64,000 nucleotides of DNA, taken from contig NZ_BMCU01000003.1 in assembly GCF_014635345.1 (NCBI RefSeq), positions 186,001-250,000 on the forward strand, written 5' to 3'. Under the pieces are notes generated by a model. The model saw nothing but the letters and a program-made list of their open reading frames with translations. It had not been told where the DNA came from and did no database searches. The stretch comes from Rhodococcoides trifolii. GTDB lineage: Bacteria > Actinomycetota > Actinomycetes > Mycobacteriales > Mycobacteriaceae. This document shows positions 30,330 through 39,358 of the stretch, piece after piece. A program made the position numbers and the translations under genes. Numbering within the stretch: position 1 is the first letter of the stretch; every line of letters begins with the position of its first letter.

Positions 30330-30829
30330 CAGCCCAGCAACGAACGCCGCAACGCGTCGTCCTTGTCCAGAACCATCTTCTCCAGGGACTTCTGAAAATC
30401 CGACATCCGTTCGCGGAGAATCGGATCCGACGACCCGAGGATGCGCACCGCCAGCAACCCGGCGTTGCGCGCCCCGCCGATGGACACCGTCGCGACGGGA
30501 ACACCCGCCGGCATCTGCACGATCGAGAGCAACGAATCCATGCCGTCCAGATACTTCAGCGGGACCGGCACCCCGATCACCGGAAGTGGTGTGGCCGACG
30601 CGACCATGCCCGGCAGGTGGGCGGCGCCGCCGGCGCCCGCGATGATCACCTCGATACCGCGACCGGCCGCCCCGGTTGCGTAGTCGAGCATCCGCTGGGG
30701 CGTTCGGTGCGCCGACACGACGCCCACCTCGAACGCGATCCCGAACTCCGCCAAAGCTTCCGCAGCGGCCTCCATCGTGGGCCAGTCGGAGTCACTGCCC
30801 ATGACGATGCCGACTTTGGGACCCGTCAT
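30329..30829 (-). CDS. purE: N5-carboxyaminoimidazole ribonucleotide mutase
   Basis: Product of 166 residues, class I PurE; converts N5-CAIR to CAIR in purine synthesis. [14 protein letters not shown], the active-site SAHRTPQRM and [15 protein letters not shown] segments are intact. It lies 6 bp after purK, with which it works as a pair, and shares a stop/start base with crcB. Confidence 0.96.
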   Translation of the reverse strand: MTGPKVGIVMGSDSDWPTMEAAAEALAEFGIAFEVGVVSAHRTPQRMLDYATGAAGRGIEVIIAGAGGAAHLPGMVASATPLPVIGVPVPLKYLDGMDSLLSIVQMPAGVPVATVSIGGARNAGLLAVRILGSSDPILRERMSDFQKSLEKMVLDKDDALRRSLLG

Positions 30830-30835
30830 CGAACG

Positions 30836-32089
30836 TCAGCCATCGTGATGATCCCATCCGTCGGTCCACTCGGCGTGCGAGAGCCAGTGCGCGGCGCGCT
30901 CGGCCCGTTCACGCACGGCTGCAACGTATTCGGCATCGTTCGCGGAACCGGAGGCGGCGCCCAGCACGTTGACGTGGCCGATCTTACGGTCCGCCCGCTC
31001 ACCCTTGCCGTACAGATGAACCTTGGCGTCCGGCATGCGGGCGAAAAGGTGGTGCACACGCTCGTCCATCGACATCGTCGGCGCCGTGGGCGCGCCGAGG
31101 ACGTTGGCCATCACGGTCACGGGGGCGAGCGGTGCGCAGTCCCCGAGCGGGTAGTCGAGGACTGCGCGCAGGTGTTGCTCGAACTGCGACGTCCGCGCCC
31201 CGTCCATGCTCCAGTGGCCGGAGTTGTGCGGGCGCATCGCGAGTTCGTTCACCAGCAGTCGGCCGGTCGGTGTCTCGAACAGCTCCACGGCCATCACTCC
31301 CACGACACCCAGTTCGGACGCGATGCGCAGAGCGAGGTGCTCGGCGTCGGCCGCGGTGTCGTCGGACAGGCCCGGCGCCGGCGCGATAGCCACGGCACAC
31401 TGGCCGCGTCGCTGGACGGTCTCCACGACGGGCCACGTTGCTCCCTGCCCGAACGGTGAGCGCGCGACCATGGCGGACAGCTCCCTGGCCATGTCGACCT
31501 TCTGTTCGACGAGGAGGGGCACACCCGCCGCCAACTGTTGCTCGACCGTCTCGCGAGCCTGGTCGGCGTCGTCGAGCATCCAGACGCCGCGACCGTCGTA
31601 GCCACCGCGAATCGCCTTGAGGACGACGGGCCAGCCGTGCGCGGAACCGAAATCGGTCACGTCGGCGACCGACGTCACCTCGGCGAACGCCGGAACCGGA
31701 ATGGACAGCGACCGAAGCTTCTCCCGCATCCGCAGTTTGTCCTGCGCGTAGATCAGGGCGGTCGGGGGCGGCTGGACGTTGACGCCTTCGGCGACCAGGA
31801 CGTCGAGATGCTCGGTGGGGACCTGTTCGTGGTCGAAGGTGAAGGCATCGGACCCGCGGGCGGCGACGCGTAGGTCGTCCAGGTCGGAGTGGTCGCCGAT
31901 CACCACGTCGGCGGATACGGCGGCCGCGGGATCATCGGGACCGGCAGCCAGGACTCGCAGCGTCTGACCGAGAGCGATGGCCGCTTGATGCGTCATCCGA
32001 GCGAGCTGACCGCCGCCGATCATGGTCACGGTCGGCATGGAGGAGGTGGGCTCGCGGGGTGGCGTTTCACGGGACTCGGTTCCTGTCAC
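30836..32089 (-). CDS. purK: N5-carboxyaminoimidazole ribonucleotide synthase
   Basis: Product of about 417 residues, an ATP-grasp enzyme that makes N5-CAIR from AIR, bicarbonate and ATP. MIGGGQLARMTHQAAIALG opens the preATP fold; DKLRMREKL, GGYDGRG and VNELAMRPHNSGHWSMD are diagnostic. The start is uncertain: GTG 32089 adds an N-terminal extension, while ATG 32038 starts directly at the conserved fold. Neither has a strong ribosome-binding site. It is divergent from gtrA. Confidence 0.95.
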   Translation of the reverse strand: MTGTESRETPPREPTSSMPTVTMIGGGQLARMTHQAAIALGQTLRVLAAGPDDPAAAVSADVVIGDHSDLDDLRVAARGSDAFTFDHEQVPTEHLDVLVAEGVNVQPPPTALIYAQDKLRMREKLRSLSIPVPAFAEVTSVADVTDFGSAHGWPVVLKAIRGGYDGRGVWMLDDADQARETVEQQLAAGVPLLVEQKVDMARELSAMVARSPFGQGATWPVVETVQRRGQCAVAIAPAPGLSDDTAADAEHLALRIASELGVVGVMAVELFETPTGRLLVNELAMRPHNSGHWSMDGARTSQFEQHLRAVLDYPLGDCAPLAPVTVMANVLGAPTAPTMSMDERVHHLFARMPDAKVHLYGKGERADRKIGHVNVLGAASGSANDAEYVAAVRERAERAAHWLSHAEWTDGWDHHDG

Positions 32090-32183
32090 GCGATCATGGT
32101 GCCACGACGCAACTGAGGTCGACGGCACGAGGCCGCGCCCGTCGATTCGTCCTGGACCGCTTCAGTTCGTAGACTCTCTCGTT

Positions 32184-32732
32184 GTGCCCTTGATCGACAG
32201 CGTGATCGCCCGAGTCCCCCAGCCGTTCCGGGACCTCGCGCTGCGTCACAGCGAGCTCATCAAGTTCGCCATCGTGGGTGGAACCACCATGGTCTTCGAC
32301 CTCGCGATCTTCTACTCGCTCAGTCTCACCGTCCTGGAACCGAAGCCGGTGGTCGCCAAGATCATCTCCGGTGTGATGGCCACCATTCTGAGTTACATCC
32401 TGAACCGGGAGTGGGCGTTCAAGAACCGGGGCGGTCGCGAACGGCACCACGAGGCGCTGCTGTTCTTCACCATCAGCGGTGTCGGCGTTCTGCTGGCCGC
32501 GGCGCCCTTGTGGATCGCGAACAACGTGTTCGACATCCGCGAGGCGCAGGAGAACCTGACGACGCGAGTCATCATCGACTTCGTTCTGAACTACATCATC
32601 GGAAATCTGCTGCAGATGGTGTTCCGCTTCTGGGCCCTGCGCCGGTTCGCGTTTCCGGACGAGAACGGCCGAGTTGTGCTGCCGGTGGACGATTCTGCGG
32701 CCGACGAGGAAGAGCAGTTCGGGCACAGCTGA
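32184..32732 (+). CDS. GtrA-family membrane protein (Rv3277-like)
   Basis: Product of 182 residues with four membrane helices (about 32-53, 60-78, 98-118, 136-158). The motif FAIVGGTTMVFDLAIFYSL and the loop NREWAFKNRG are typical of GtrA/DPMS-associated proteins, which help move lipid-linked sugars across the membrane. GTG 32184 is chosen from the helix boundaries. The stop codon lies inside the first of three 33-bp repeats. Rv3277 occupies the same place in M. tuberculosis. Confidence 0.85.
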   Translation: MPLIDSVIARVPQPFRDLALRHSELIKFAIVGGTTMVFDLAIFYSLSLTVLEPKPVVAKIISGVMATILSYILNREWAFKNRGGRERHHEALLFFTISGVGVLLAAAPLWIANNVFDIREAQENLTTRVIIDFVLNYIIGNLLQMVFRFWALRRFAFPDENGRVVLPVDDSAADEEEQFGHS

Positions 32733-32835
32733 GGAGCGAAGCGGATCAGCCGGGGACACAGCTGAGGAGCGAAGCCGATCAGCCGGGGACACAGCTGAGG
32801 AGCGAAGCGGATCAGCCGGGGACACAGCTGAGGAG
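32724..32835. repeat. 33-bp tandem repeat overlapping the gtrA stop
   Basis: Three full 33-bp units (32724-32756, 32757-32789, 32790-32822) and a 13-bp partial copy (32823-32835). Units 1 and 3 are identical and unit 2 differs at one base in gcgaagc(g/c)gatc. Unit 1 contains the last two gtrA codons and its TGA, so each later copy repeats the stop. The array fills the space between convergent gtrA and the sensor-kinase stop at 32837. A 33-bp period stays in frame. Confidence 0.95.
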
Positions 32836-32836
32836 A

Positions 32837-34162
32837 TCAGCGCGGTTCGTGAATTCCTGCCCCGACGGCCACTGGAGTTTCGTCACGCACGGCCGGTAGG
32901 AACACGGCGAAGAGCGCGGGCTTACGGCGTTGGAGTTCGAGGCGTCCCCCGTCCGCCTCGACGAGTGCACGCGCGAGCGCCAAACCCACACCGGTGGATC
33001 CGGCGCCGGAGAATCCTCGGTCGAAGATGTGCGGCGCGAGGTCGTTGCTGACACCGACCCCTTCGTCCGAGACCTCGACGCACACGGTGGGGTCCACGTG
33101 GCCGCGGGCGGGCGTCCCGGAGACGAGCCGGACGGAGACCGTGCAGGTTCCTTCGCCGTGCTCGAGCGCGTTCTGCACCAGCACCGACACTGCCTCTCGC
33201 AGACGAGATCCGGTGACGGACGCAGTCACGTCAGGATTACCGCGCATCGTCAGCAGTCGACCCGCGTCACGGTAGGTGGTGTCCCATTCCGCGACGACGC
33301 CCGACAGTTCCTTCACGACCGAGACCGTGGCGGCGCCCGCCGAGCCGTCGCTGCGGGAGGATCGGACGAGTTCGTCGATGGCGGACGTCAATCGGTCGAC
33401 CTGAGCCATGGCTTCGTTCGCCTCGTCGACAACGGCCGGGTCCGGGTACACCGACAGCTCGTCCAGACGCAGTCGTACCGCGGTCAGTCGGCTGCGCAGC
33501 TGGTGGGACACGTCGGCCACCAACGCGTGTTCGCGTTGCAGACGTCCGACGATCTCCACCGTGGCGGAGTCCAGTACGTCGGAGACGCGGTCGAGTTCGG
33601 CGATGCTGTGCCGGGTCGGGTCCTGGCGGAAGTCTCCTTCGGCCAGTCGGGCGGCACGTTTGGCCACTTGGAGCAACGGGTCGGCCAGGCGCCGGGCGGT
33701 CACGACGGCCACCACGGTTCCTGCCGCGATGGAGGCCAACACCACCAAGGCCACCGCGCCGACGGCCTGTTGTTGCAATGTCCGCATGTGCGAGGACGGG
33801 ACCTCGAGTCGCAGCGATCCGGACGTGCCCATCGAGAGCGACTCGACGAGGGGGCGCGCCACGCTGGGTGCTCCGATGTCCATCCGCGACGCCGCGTCCT
33901 CCGGCGTCGGGTAGACGACCAGCAGTCGCCCGCCCTCGGGCACGACGAGGCGCAGGGACGCGGTGTCGAGGGCACCGTCGACGCGTCCGTCACCACCCTC
34001 CTGGGAGATGATCTCCGCGGCCATGCGGTCCAGCCGGGACTGCAGATCGCTGCGGGTGAAGTCCTCGACCCACAACCATGCCGTGTAGGTGAGCGGCAGC
34101 CCGAGTAGCAGGCCCGTCAGGATGACGACGGCCAGAATCGACTGGAGAATGCGGCGGCGCAC
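32837..34162 (-). CDS. Sensor histidine kinase
   Basis: Product of 441 residues. TM1 is at ~8-30, an extracytoplasmic domain at ~31-132, TM2 at ~133-155, then HAMP. The dimerisation box is LVADVSHQLRSRLTAVR with H220, where the usual HELRTPL is HQLRSRL. The ATPase core keeps VLVQNALEHGEG, DEGVGV and STGVGLALARALVEADGG. The signal is unknown. It forms an operon with the response regulator 7 bp upstream. Start GTG 34162. Confidence 0.92.
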   Translation of the reverse strand: MRRRILQSILAVVILTGLLLGLPLTYTAWLWVEDFTRSDLQSRLDRMAAEIISQEGGDGRVDGALDTASLRLVVPEGGRLLVVYPTPEDAASRMDIGAPSVARPLVESLSMGTSGSLRLEVPSSHMRTLQQQAVGAVALVVLASIAAGTVVAVVTARRLADPLLQVAKRAARLAEGDFRQDPTRHSIAELDRVSDVLDSATVEIVGRLQREHALVADVSHQLRSRLTAVRLRLDELSVYPDPAVVDEANEAMAQVDRLTSAIDELVRSSRSDGSAGAATVSVVKELSGVVAEWDTTYRDAGRLLTMRGNPDVTASVTGSRLREAVSVLVQNALEHGEGTCTVSVRLVSGTPARGHVDPTVCVEVSDEGVGVSNDLAPHIFDRGFSGAGSTGVGLALARALVEADGGRLELQRRKPALFAVFLPAVRDETPVAVGAGIHEPR

Positions 34163-34169
34163 GCGTGCC

Positions 34170-34853
34170 TCAGTCGGAGTTGATGCGGAATCCGACGCCG
34201 CGGACGGTCGCGATGCGTCGCTCGGCTACGGGACCTTCGTCGCCGATCTTGCGTCGCAACCACGACATGTGCATATCGAGCGTCTTGGATCCGCGCAGCT
34301 CCGCGTCGCCCCACACCTCCTGCAGGATCACATCGCGCGACACCACCTGGCCGGCGTGATCGAGGAGGATCTTGAGCAGTTCGTACTCCTTGTTCGCCAG
34401 TCCGATCTCGACGCCGTCGACCAGTACGCGACGCGCGGCAGGGTCGAGTTTGATCCCCCCGACCTCGACCACGGCATCCTCGTTGCTGGCCCCACGACGG
34501 CGCAGCAGAGCCCGCACCCGCGCCATCAGCTCGGCGAGCCGGAACGGTTTGCCGACGTAGTCGTCGGCGCCGGCGTCGAGCCCCACGACGAAGTCGACCT
34601 CGTCCGTTCTCGCTGTCAGCATCAGCACGGCGAGATCCGAACTGTGTGCCCGGACCTGACGGCACACTTCGAGACCGTCCATGCCGGGAAGCCCAAGATC
34701 GAGGATCAAGAGGTCGAACGACCCGGCCAGGGCACGGTCGAGGGCAAGCGGTCCGGTCGCTTCGACGGTCACCGTGTACCCCTCCCGCCCGAGCGCGCGG
34801 GACAGTGGTGCGGCGATCGCCTCGTCGTCTTCGGCAAGCAGGACTTCGGTCAC
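34170..34853 (-). CDS. OmpR/PhoB-type response regulator
   Basis: Product of 227 residues. The receiver domain has E8-D10, phospho-acceptor D52 (LILDLGLPG) and the KPF switch Lys; the C-terminal winged helix ends IATVRGVGFRINSD. GTG 34853 is chosen, since the receiver fold begins there and the longer frame overlaps the PH-domain gene. It is the partner of the kinase encoded directly downstream. Targets are unknown, though neighbours concern envelope and biotin functions. Confidence 0.93.
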   Translation of the reverse strand: MTEVLLAEDDEAIAAPLSRALGREGYTVTVEATGPLALDRALAGSFDLLILDLGLPGMDGLEVCRQVRAHSSDLAVLMLTARTDEVDFVVGLDAGADDYVGKPFRLAELMARVRALLRRRGASNEDAVVEVGGIKLDPAARRVLVDGVEIGLANKEYELLKILLDHAGQVVSRDVILQEVWGDAELRGSKTLDMHMSWLRRKIGDEGPVAERRIATVRGVGFRINSD

Positions 34854-34863
34854 GTGAATCAGC

Positions 34864-35418
34864 TTACGAGTCTCGGTCGTCGGCGCGCCGGAACCGATCG
34901 TCCGACCCGTCGTCGCGGCGCATGTCCATGGCGTCGAAGACCTGGTGGTACAGCAGCGAATGCACGCGCTCGACCTGCGGAACATCGTCGAACTCGAGGG
35001 GGTCGTCGGACGAGGCCACGATGATCAGCGTGCCGGTCCTGAGCATCCGGTCGATCAGTCCGTGCCGAAACTGGACGTTGCTGATGCGCCCGAGCGGGAT
35101 GTCGATTCCCGACTGGGTCAGGATGCCCTGCCGGATCAACACCCGTCGGTCCGTGACGATGAAGTGGGTGAATCTCCAGCTCAGCAACTTGCCGACGCAG
35201 CGCCACCCCACCAGCCCGAGCCACAGTGCGGCAACCACTGCGAGCAGGACTGTCCGGGTGGTTCCGTCGACGTGCTTGGAGACCAGACCGAGGAGGAACC
35301 CTGCCACGGCGGTGGCCACCACGAACGTGACCGCGGGAAGGAACAGCATCTTCCAGTGCGGATGCCGGTGAAGGAGAAGCTCCTCGTCGCCGGCGAGCAT
35401 GTCCTGCGGGTACGCCAT
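34864..35418 (-). CDS. Bacterial PH-domain membrane protein (Rv3278c-like)
   Basis: Product of 184 residues. Two adjacent membrane helices (about 24-47 and 56-75) precede a bacterial PH domain (FTHFIVTDRRVLIRQGILTQSGIDIPLGRISNVQFRHGLIDRMLRTGTLII). The C-terminus is acidic and basic mixed (MRRDDGSDDRFRRADDRDS). Such proteins are membrane-anchored and of unknown role. ATG 35418; 14 bp after the birA stop and 10 bp before the response-regulator start. Confidence 0.86.
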   Translation of the reverse strand: MAYPQDMLAGDEELLLHRHPHWKMLFLPAVTFVVATAVAGFLLGLVSKHVDGTTRTVLLAVVAALWLGLVGWRCVGKLLSWRFTHFIVTDRRVLIRQGILTQSGIDIPLGRISNVQFRHGLIDRMLRTGTLIIVASSDDPLEFDDVPQVERVHSLLYHQVFDAMDMRRDDGSDDRFRRADDRDS

Positions 35419-35432
35419 GGCGGAGATAGTAG

Positions 35433-36272
35433 TCAGACGACCGTGCGCAGATGGGTGACGTCTCCCGCCGACACGGCGACGGGCGCGCTGTCGGAGCCCT
35501 CGGGAACCACCACGATGCGTCCGTCGGCGTCGACGTCCGTCGCGGTGCCGATCAACTCGTTGTCACCCGGCATGATCACGCGCACCCGCCGACCCAGCGT
35601 TCCGCATCGAGCTCGGTACGGCTCGGCGAGAGAGTTGGAGTCCCATCCTGCGTCACGCCAGACGTCCACGGCGGACCCCAGCGTGCGGAGCAGTGAGCGC
35701 ACCAGCGTGTCCCGGTCGAGCACGGCTGCCTTCTCGATGGCCAACGACGTGGCCGTCGGCACCGGAAGCTCGTCCGCGGTCATCGAGACGTTCAGGCCGA
35801 TGCCGACCACGACGGTCGGCACCGGGCCGCCCGGTGCGACTTCGGCAAGAATCCCGGCGACCTTGCGGCCGCCGATCAGCACGTCGTTCGGCCATTTGAG
35901 TTCGGCGTCCACCTCCGCCACAGAGCGCAACACGTCGACGACGGCCACCCCGGTGAGCAACGGCAGCCAGCCGAGGACGGCGGGGTCGATCCCCGGAAAC
36001 CTGAACAGAGCCGACACCGCGAGCTGCGACCCCGCCGGGGCCGACCACGGGCGAAGATGTCGGCCGCGCGCGCTGGCCTGAAAATCGGCGACGAGAGCGC
36101 TGCGGTCGGGAAGGTCTGCCGCCGAGGCGAGCAGGTCCGCGTTGGTCGACCCGGTGCGGTCGACGACATCGACCCGCGCCCAGGAACCCTGCGGCCCGTC
36201 CACGAGTGCTCGTCGCAGCGTCCGGGCATCGAGTGGCGGCCGGTCCAGGTTCTCCCACATTCGGCCGAGCAT
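35433..36272 (-). CDS. birA: Biotin--[acetyl-CoA-carboxylase] ligase
   Basis: Product of about 279 residues. It activates biotin as biotinyl-AMP and attaches it to the carboxylase biotin domain. Visible are [11 protein letters not shown], the biotin-binding [19 protein letters not shown] (GRGRxGR-like), [18 protein letters not shown] and GIGLNV. It has no N-terminal DNA-binding domain, so it is a monofunctional ligase. The start is uncertain: GTG 36284, ATG 36272 and ATG 36260 are all possible. It is divergent from accD5; its substrate AccA3 is encoded in this window. Confidence 0.93.
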   Translation of the reverse strand: MLGRMWENLDRPPLDARTLRRALVDGPQGSWARVDVVDRTGSTNADLLASAADLPDRSALVADFQASARGRHLRPWSAPAGSQLAVSALFRFPGIDPAVLGWLPLLTGVAVVDVLRSVAEVDAELKWPNDVLIGGRKVAGILAEVAPGGPVPTVVVGIGLNVSMTADELPVPTATSLAIEKAAVLDRDTLVRSLLRTLGSAVDVWRDAGWDSNSLAEPYRARCGTLGRRVRVIMPGDNELIGTATDVDADGRIVVVPEGSDSAPVAVSAGDVTHLRTVV

Positions 36273-36338
36273 AGAGACAGGCACATTCGCGCAGGTCGGT
36301 GTGACCCACCGGACACCGTCATCGTAAGGTGCAGGGCT

Positions 36339-38000
36339 ATGACGAGTGTTCAGGATGCGTCCGCGCAGGAATCAGTTGCCGAACAGACCGAGGGCGCTGC
36401 AGCTCCGGACATCCACACCACGGCAGGCAAGCTCGCCGAACTGGCGTCCCGCCGCGCGAAGGCCGAGTTGCCGATGGGCGAAGCGGCCGTCGACAAGGTC
36501 CACGCCAAGGGCAAACTCACCGCCCGCGAACGCATCACTGCACTGCTCGACGAAGGATCCTTCGTCGAACTCGACGCCCTCGCCCGGCACCGAAGCGTGA
36601 ACTTCGGCCTCGCCGAGAACCGCCCGTTCGGCGACGGCGTCGTCACCGGTTACGGCACCATCGACGGCCGCGACGTATGCGTCTTCTCCCAGGACGCCAC
36701 CGTCTTCGGCGGCAGCCTCGGCGAGATCTACGGCGAGAAGATCGTCAAGGTCATGGACCTCGCCCTCAAGACCGGACGTCCGCTGGTCGGCATCAACGAA
36801 GGCGCTGGCGCCCGCATCCAGGAAGGCGTCGTCTCCCTCGGGCTGTACGGCGAGATCTTCCACCGCAACGTGCGCATGTCCGGTGTCGTGCCGCAGATCT
36901 CGCTGATCATGGGACCTGCCGCCGGTGGTCACGTCTACTCCCCCGCGCTCACCGACTTCGTGGTCATGGTCGACAAGACCTCCCAGATGTTCGTCACCGG
37001 CCCCGACGTGATCAAGACCGTCACCGGCGAGAACGTCACCATGGAAGACCTCGGCGGCGCCCAGACGCACATGGAGAAGTCCGGTGTCGCGCACTACGTC
37101 GCGTCCGGCGAGCAGGACGCGCTCGACTACGTCCGCGAGCTGCTGTCCTACCTCCCGTCGAACAACCAGGCTGCGCCGCCCCGCCTGGCTCCGACCGATC
37201 CGATCGACGGGGCGATCGCGGAGAACCTGACCGCCGAGGACCTCGAACTCGACACCCTCATCCCCGATTCACCGAACACCCCGTACGACATGCACGAGGT
37301 GATCACCCGCATTCTCGACGACGACGAGTTCCTCGAGGTGCAGGAAGGTCGGGCCCGCAACATCATCGTCGGGTTCGGCCGCGTCGACGGGCGCAGCGTC
37401 GGCATCGTGGCGAACCAGCCCATGTCCTTCGCCGGCACCCTCGACATCGACGCATCCGAGAAGGCCGCGCGGTTCGTACGCACGTGCGACTGCTTCAACA
37501 TCCCCGTTCTGACGTTCGTCGACGTGCCCGGCTTCCTGCCCGGAACCGGTCAGGAATTCGACGGCATCATCCGCCGCGGCGCGAAGCTTCTCTACGCCTA
37601 CGGCGAGGCGACGGTCGGCAAGATCACCGTGATCACCCGTAAGGCGTACGGCGGCGCGTACGACGTGATGGGCTCCAAGCACATGGGCGCCGACGTGAAC
37701 CTCGCGTGGCCCACGGCCCAGATCGCCGTGATGGGCGCATCCGGGGCGGTGGGTTTCGTCTACCGCAAGCGCCTCGCCGACGCCGCCGCCAACGGCGAAG
37801 ACGTCGACGCGTTGCGCATTCAGCTGCAGAACGAGTACGAGGACACCCTGGTGAACCCGTACGTCGCCGCCGAGCGCGGCTACGTCGACGCGGTCATCCC
37901 ACCGAGCCACACCCGCGGACAGATCGTCTCGGCGTTGCGGTTGCTCGAACGCAAACTGGTGACGTTGCCGCCCAAGAAGCACGGCAACATTCCGCTCTGA
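36339..38000 (+). CDS. accD5: Acyl-CoA carboxylase beta subunit AccD5 (propionyl-CoA type)
   Basis: Product of 553 residues, carboxyltransferase that moves CO2 from biotin to acetyl- or propionyl-CoA, giving malonyl- or methylmalonyl-CoA. Two crotonase-like halves carry the oxyanion loops [11 protein letters not shown] and [46 protein letters not shown] is diagnostic. Position after birA fits AccD5 (Rv3280), the main propionyl-CoA carboxylase beta chain. In M. tuberculosis accE5 follows at once; here 13 kb of other genes intervene and the next gene is convergent. Confidence 0.95.
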   Translation: MTSVQDASAQESVAEQTEGAAAPDIHTTAGKLAELASRRAKAELPMGEAAVDKVHAKGKLTARERITALLDEGSFVELDALARHRSVNFGLAENRPFGDGVVTGYGTIDGRDVCVFSQDATVFGGSLGEIYGEKIVKVMDLALKTGRPLVGINEGAGARIQEGVVSLGLYGEIFHRNVRMSGVVPQISLIMGPAAGGHVYSPALTDFVVMVDKTSQMFVTGPDVIKTVTGENVTMEDLGGAQTHMEKSGVAHYVASGEQDALDYVRELLSYLPSNNQAAPPRLAPTDPIDGAIAENLTAEDLELDTLIPDSPNTPYDMHEVITRILDDDEFLEVQEGRARNIIVGFGRVDGRSVGIVANQPMSFAGTLDIDASEKAARFVRTCDCFNIPVLTFVDVPGFLPGTGQEFDGIIRRGAKLLYAYGEATVGKITVITRKAYGGAYDVMGSKHMGADVNLAWPTAQIAVMGASGAVGFVYRKRLADAAANGEDVDALRIQLQNEYEDTLVNPYVAAERGYVDAVIPPSHTRGQIVSALRLLERKLVTLPPKKHGNIPL

Positions 38001-38019
38001 CCCTGACCAGCTCTGATAC

Positions 38020-39342
38020 TCACCAGAAGGTGTGGGACAGAGACCATTCGGCGAGTTCGGCGCTGATCGACTTCCGCAGTACGTCGGTGTCGCCGAACCA
38101 GTCGGGTGAAATTCCGAAGAACGTGACGGTGACCTTGTCGCCGTACTCGACGGCCCAGGCAGCGATCGCGGGTCCTTGAGTACGGCGGTCCGCCGCGTTT
38201 CGGCCTTGCATGATGGCGCGGATGCCGAAGGACTCGGCGGTGAGATCGCCCAAGCACAGCGCACTCTCCGGCGCCGCCCCGAGGTTGGACACCGTGACGT
38301 CCGGCCCCGCGATCGACCGCATCATGCCCCCGAGCACGGTGTCGGGAAGAAGTCGCGCGACGGTCTGCAGGTTGTCGGCAACGGTGTCGTCCGCGTGCGC
38401 GTACTCGGCGAACGCCGTCTTGCTCAGCGCTCGGATCTCGCGCAGCCCGGCCTCCGGCCCGATCGGACCCGGGACGCGGATCCACACTCCGCCCGATGCG
38501 TTGGCGCGCTCGTCCCCCTCGATGCGATTGCTGACTGCGATACAGATCTTCGTGCCGTCCGGTCCCATCGGATATCCGGATCGGCGCAGGAGACCACCCA
38601 GCAGGGCCGTGAACAGACTGTTCGCCGTGCCCCCGTACTCGATGGCGCGCGCCGTCCATTCGGCCTTGTCCAGGTCCACGATTGCGAGGGTGGTATCGGG
38701 ACCGGACGCGCTTCCCGCACCGGGCGCGGTATCCCGAGTCGGCGAGCCACCCATGGTCTTTCGGCCCTCCCAGAGGGGTTTGATCAGGACGCGCAGCGCC
38801 TTTCCCGCGGCGCCGATCTGACCGATCGCGTCGGCGACGTCGCCCCGCAGCCCCGCCGTCCCCGCGACCTCGCTCGGGTGGGGCAACGCGTTCTTCGACG
38901 TCCCCGCGTGCGCCCTGGCGAGGGCGTTGTAGACCGCTTGGCCGTCGGCGATCATGTGCGAGACGAGCAAAGTCAGCACGAATCGTCCGGACGTCGTGGT
39001 CGCGTGTTCGAGCTTCCATCCTCGCCCGGCGGCGGGATCGAGATCGGCCTGACGCAGCCGACGGTCGACCCACGCGCCCACCGCGTCGTCGGCGATCGGT
39101 GCGGATTCGCCGTGGACAGGAGGAACGGGCTCGACGCGGACCCAACGGTCCCGAGCCACGGGCACTCTGGCGGGCACCACCTTGCGGTTGAACGCGCCGG
39201 CGGCGAGCTGGTCGTTGAGGGCGTCGATCACCTCGGGGCCGGGCTCGCGGGGATAGACCCACAGGTATTGGATCGGAGCCGTCCAGCCGAACAGGCGTTC
39301 CGCGAGAGCATACGATTCGTCAGCTCCTGCAACACGATTCAT
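38020..39342 (-). CDS. Condensation/WS-DGAT-superfamily O-acyltransferase A
   Basis: Product of 440 residues with the CoA-dependent acyltransferase motif HMIADG at 129-134 (the first His of HHxxxDG is Ser). A later VTVSNLGAAPES segment matches the SN(V/L)G structural motif of WS/DGAT and PapA enzymes. It shares the layout F/LFGW...NRK/RIV.A/SKVP.AR.RWVR and C-terminal W.(L/V).H.FW with the neighbouring acyltransferase, so the two are paralogues. Acceptor and acyl chain are unknown. It is the last gene of a three-gene operon headed by a GT1 glycosyltransferase, which suggests acylation of a sugar product. Its 3' end converges on accD5 (19-bp gap). Confidence 0.8.
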   Translation of the reverse strand: MNRVAGADESYALAERLFGWTAPIQYLWVYPREPGPEVIDALNDQLAAGAFNRKVVPARVPVARDRWVRVEPVPPVHGESAPIADDAVGAWVDRRLRQADLDPAAGRGWKLEHATTTSGRFVLTLLVSHMIADGQAVYNALARAHAGTSKNALPHPSEVAGTAGLRGDVADAIGQIGAAGKALRVLIKPLWEGRKTMGGSPTRDTAPGAGSASGPDTTLAIVDLDKAEWTARAIEYGGTANSLFTALLGGLLRRSGYPMGPDGTKICIAVSNRIEGDERANASGGVWIRVPGPIGPEAGLREIRALSKTAFAEYAHADDTVADNLQTVARLLPDTVLGGMMRSIAGPDVTVSNLGAAPESALCLGDLTAESFGIRAIMQGRNAADRRTQGPAIAAWAVEYGDKVTVTFFGISPDWFGDTDVLRKSISAELAEWSLSHTFW

Positions 39343-39358
39343 CGTCGGACCATCCCTC

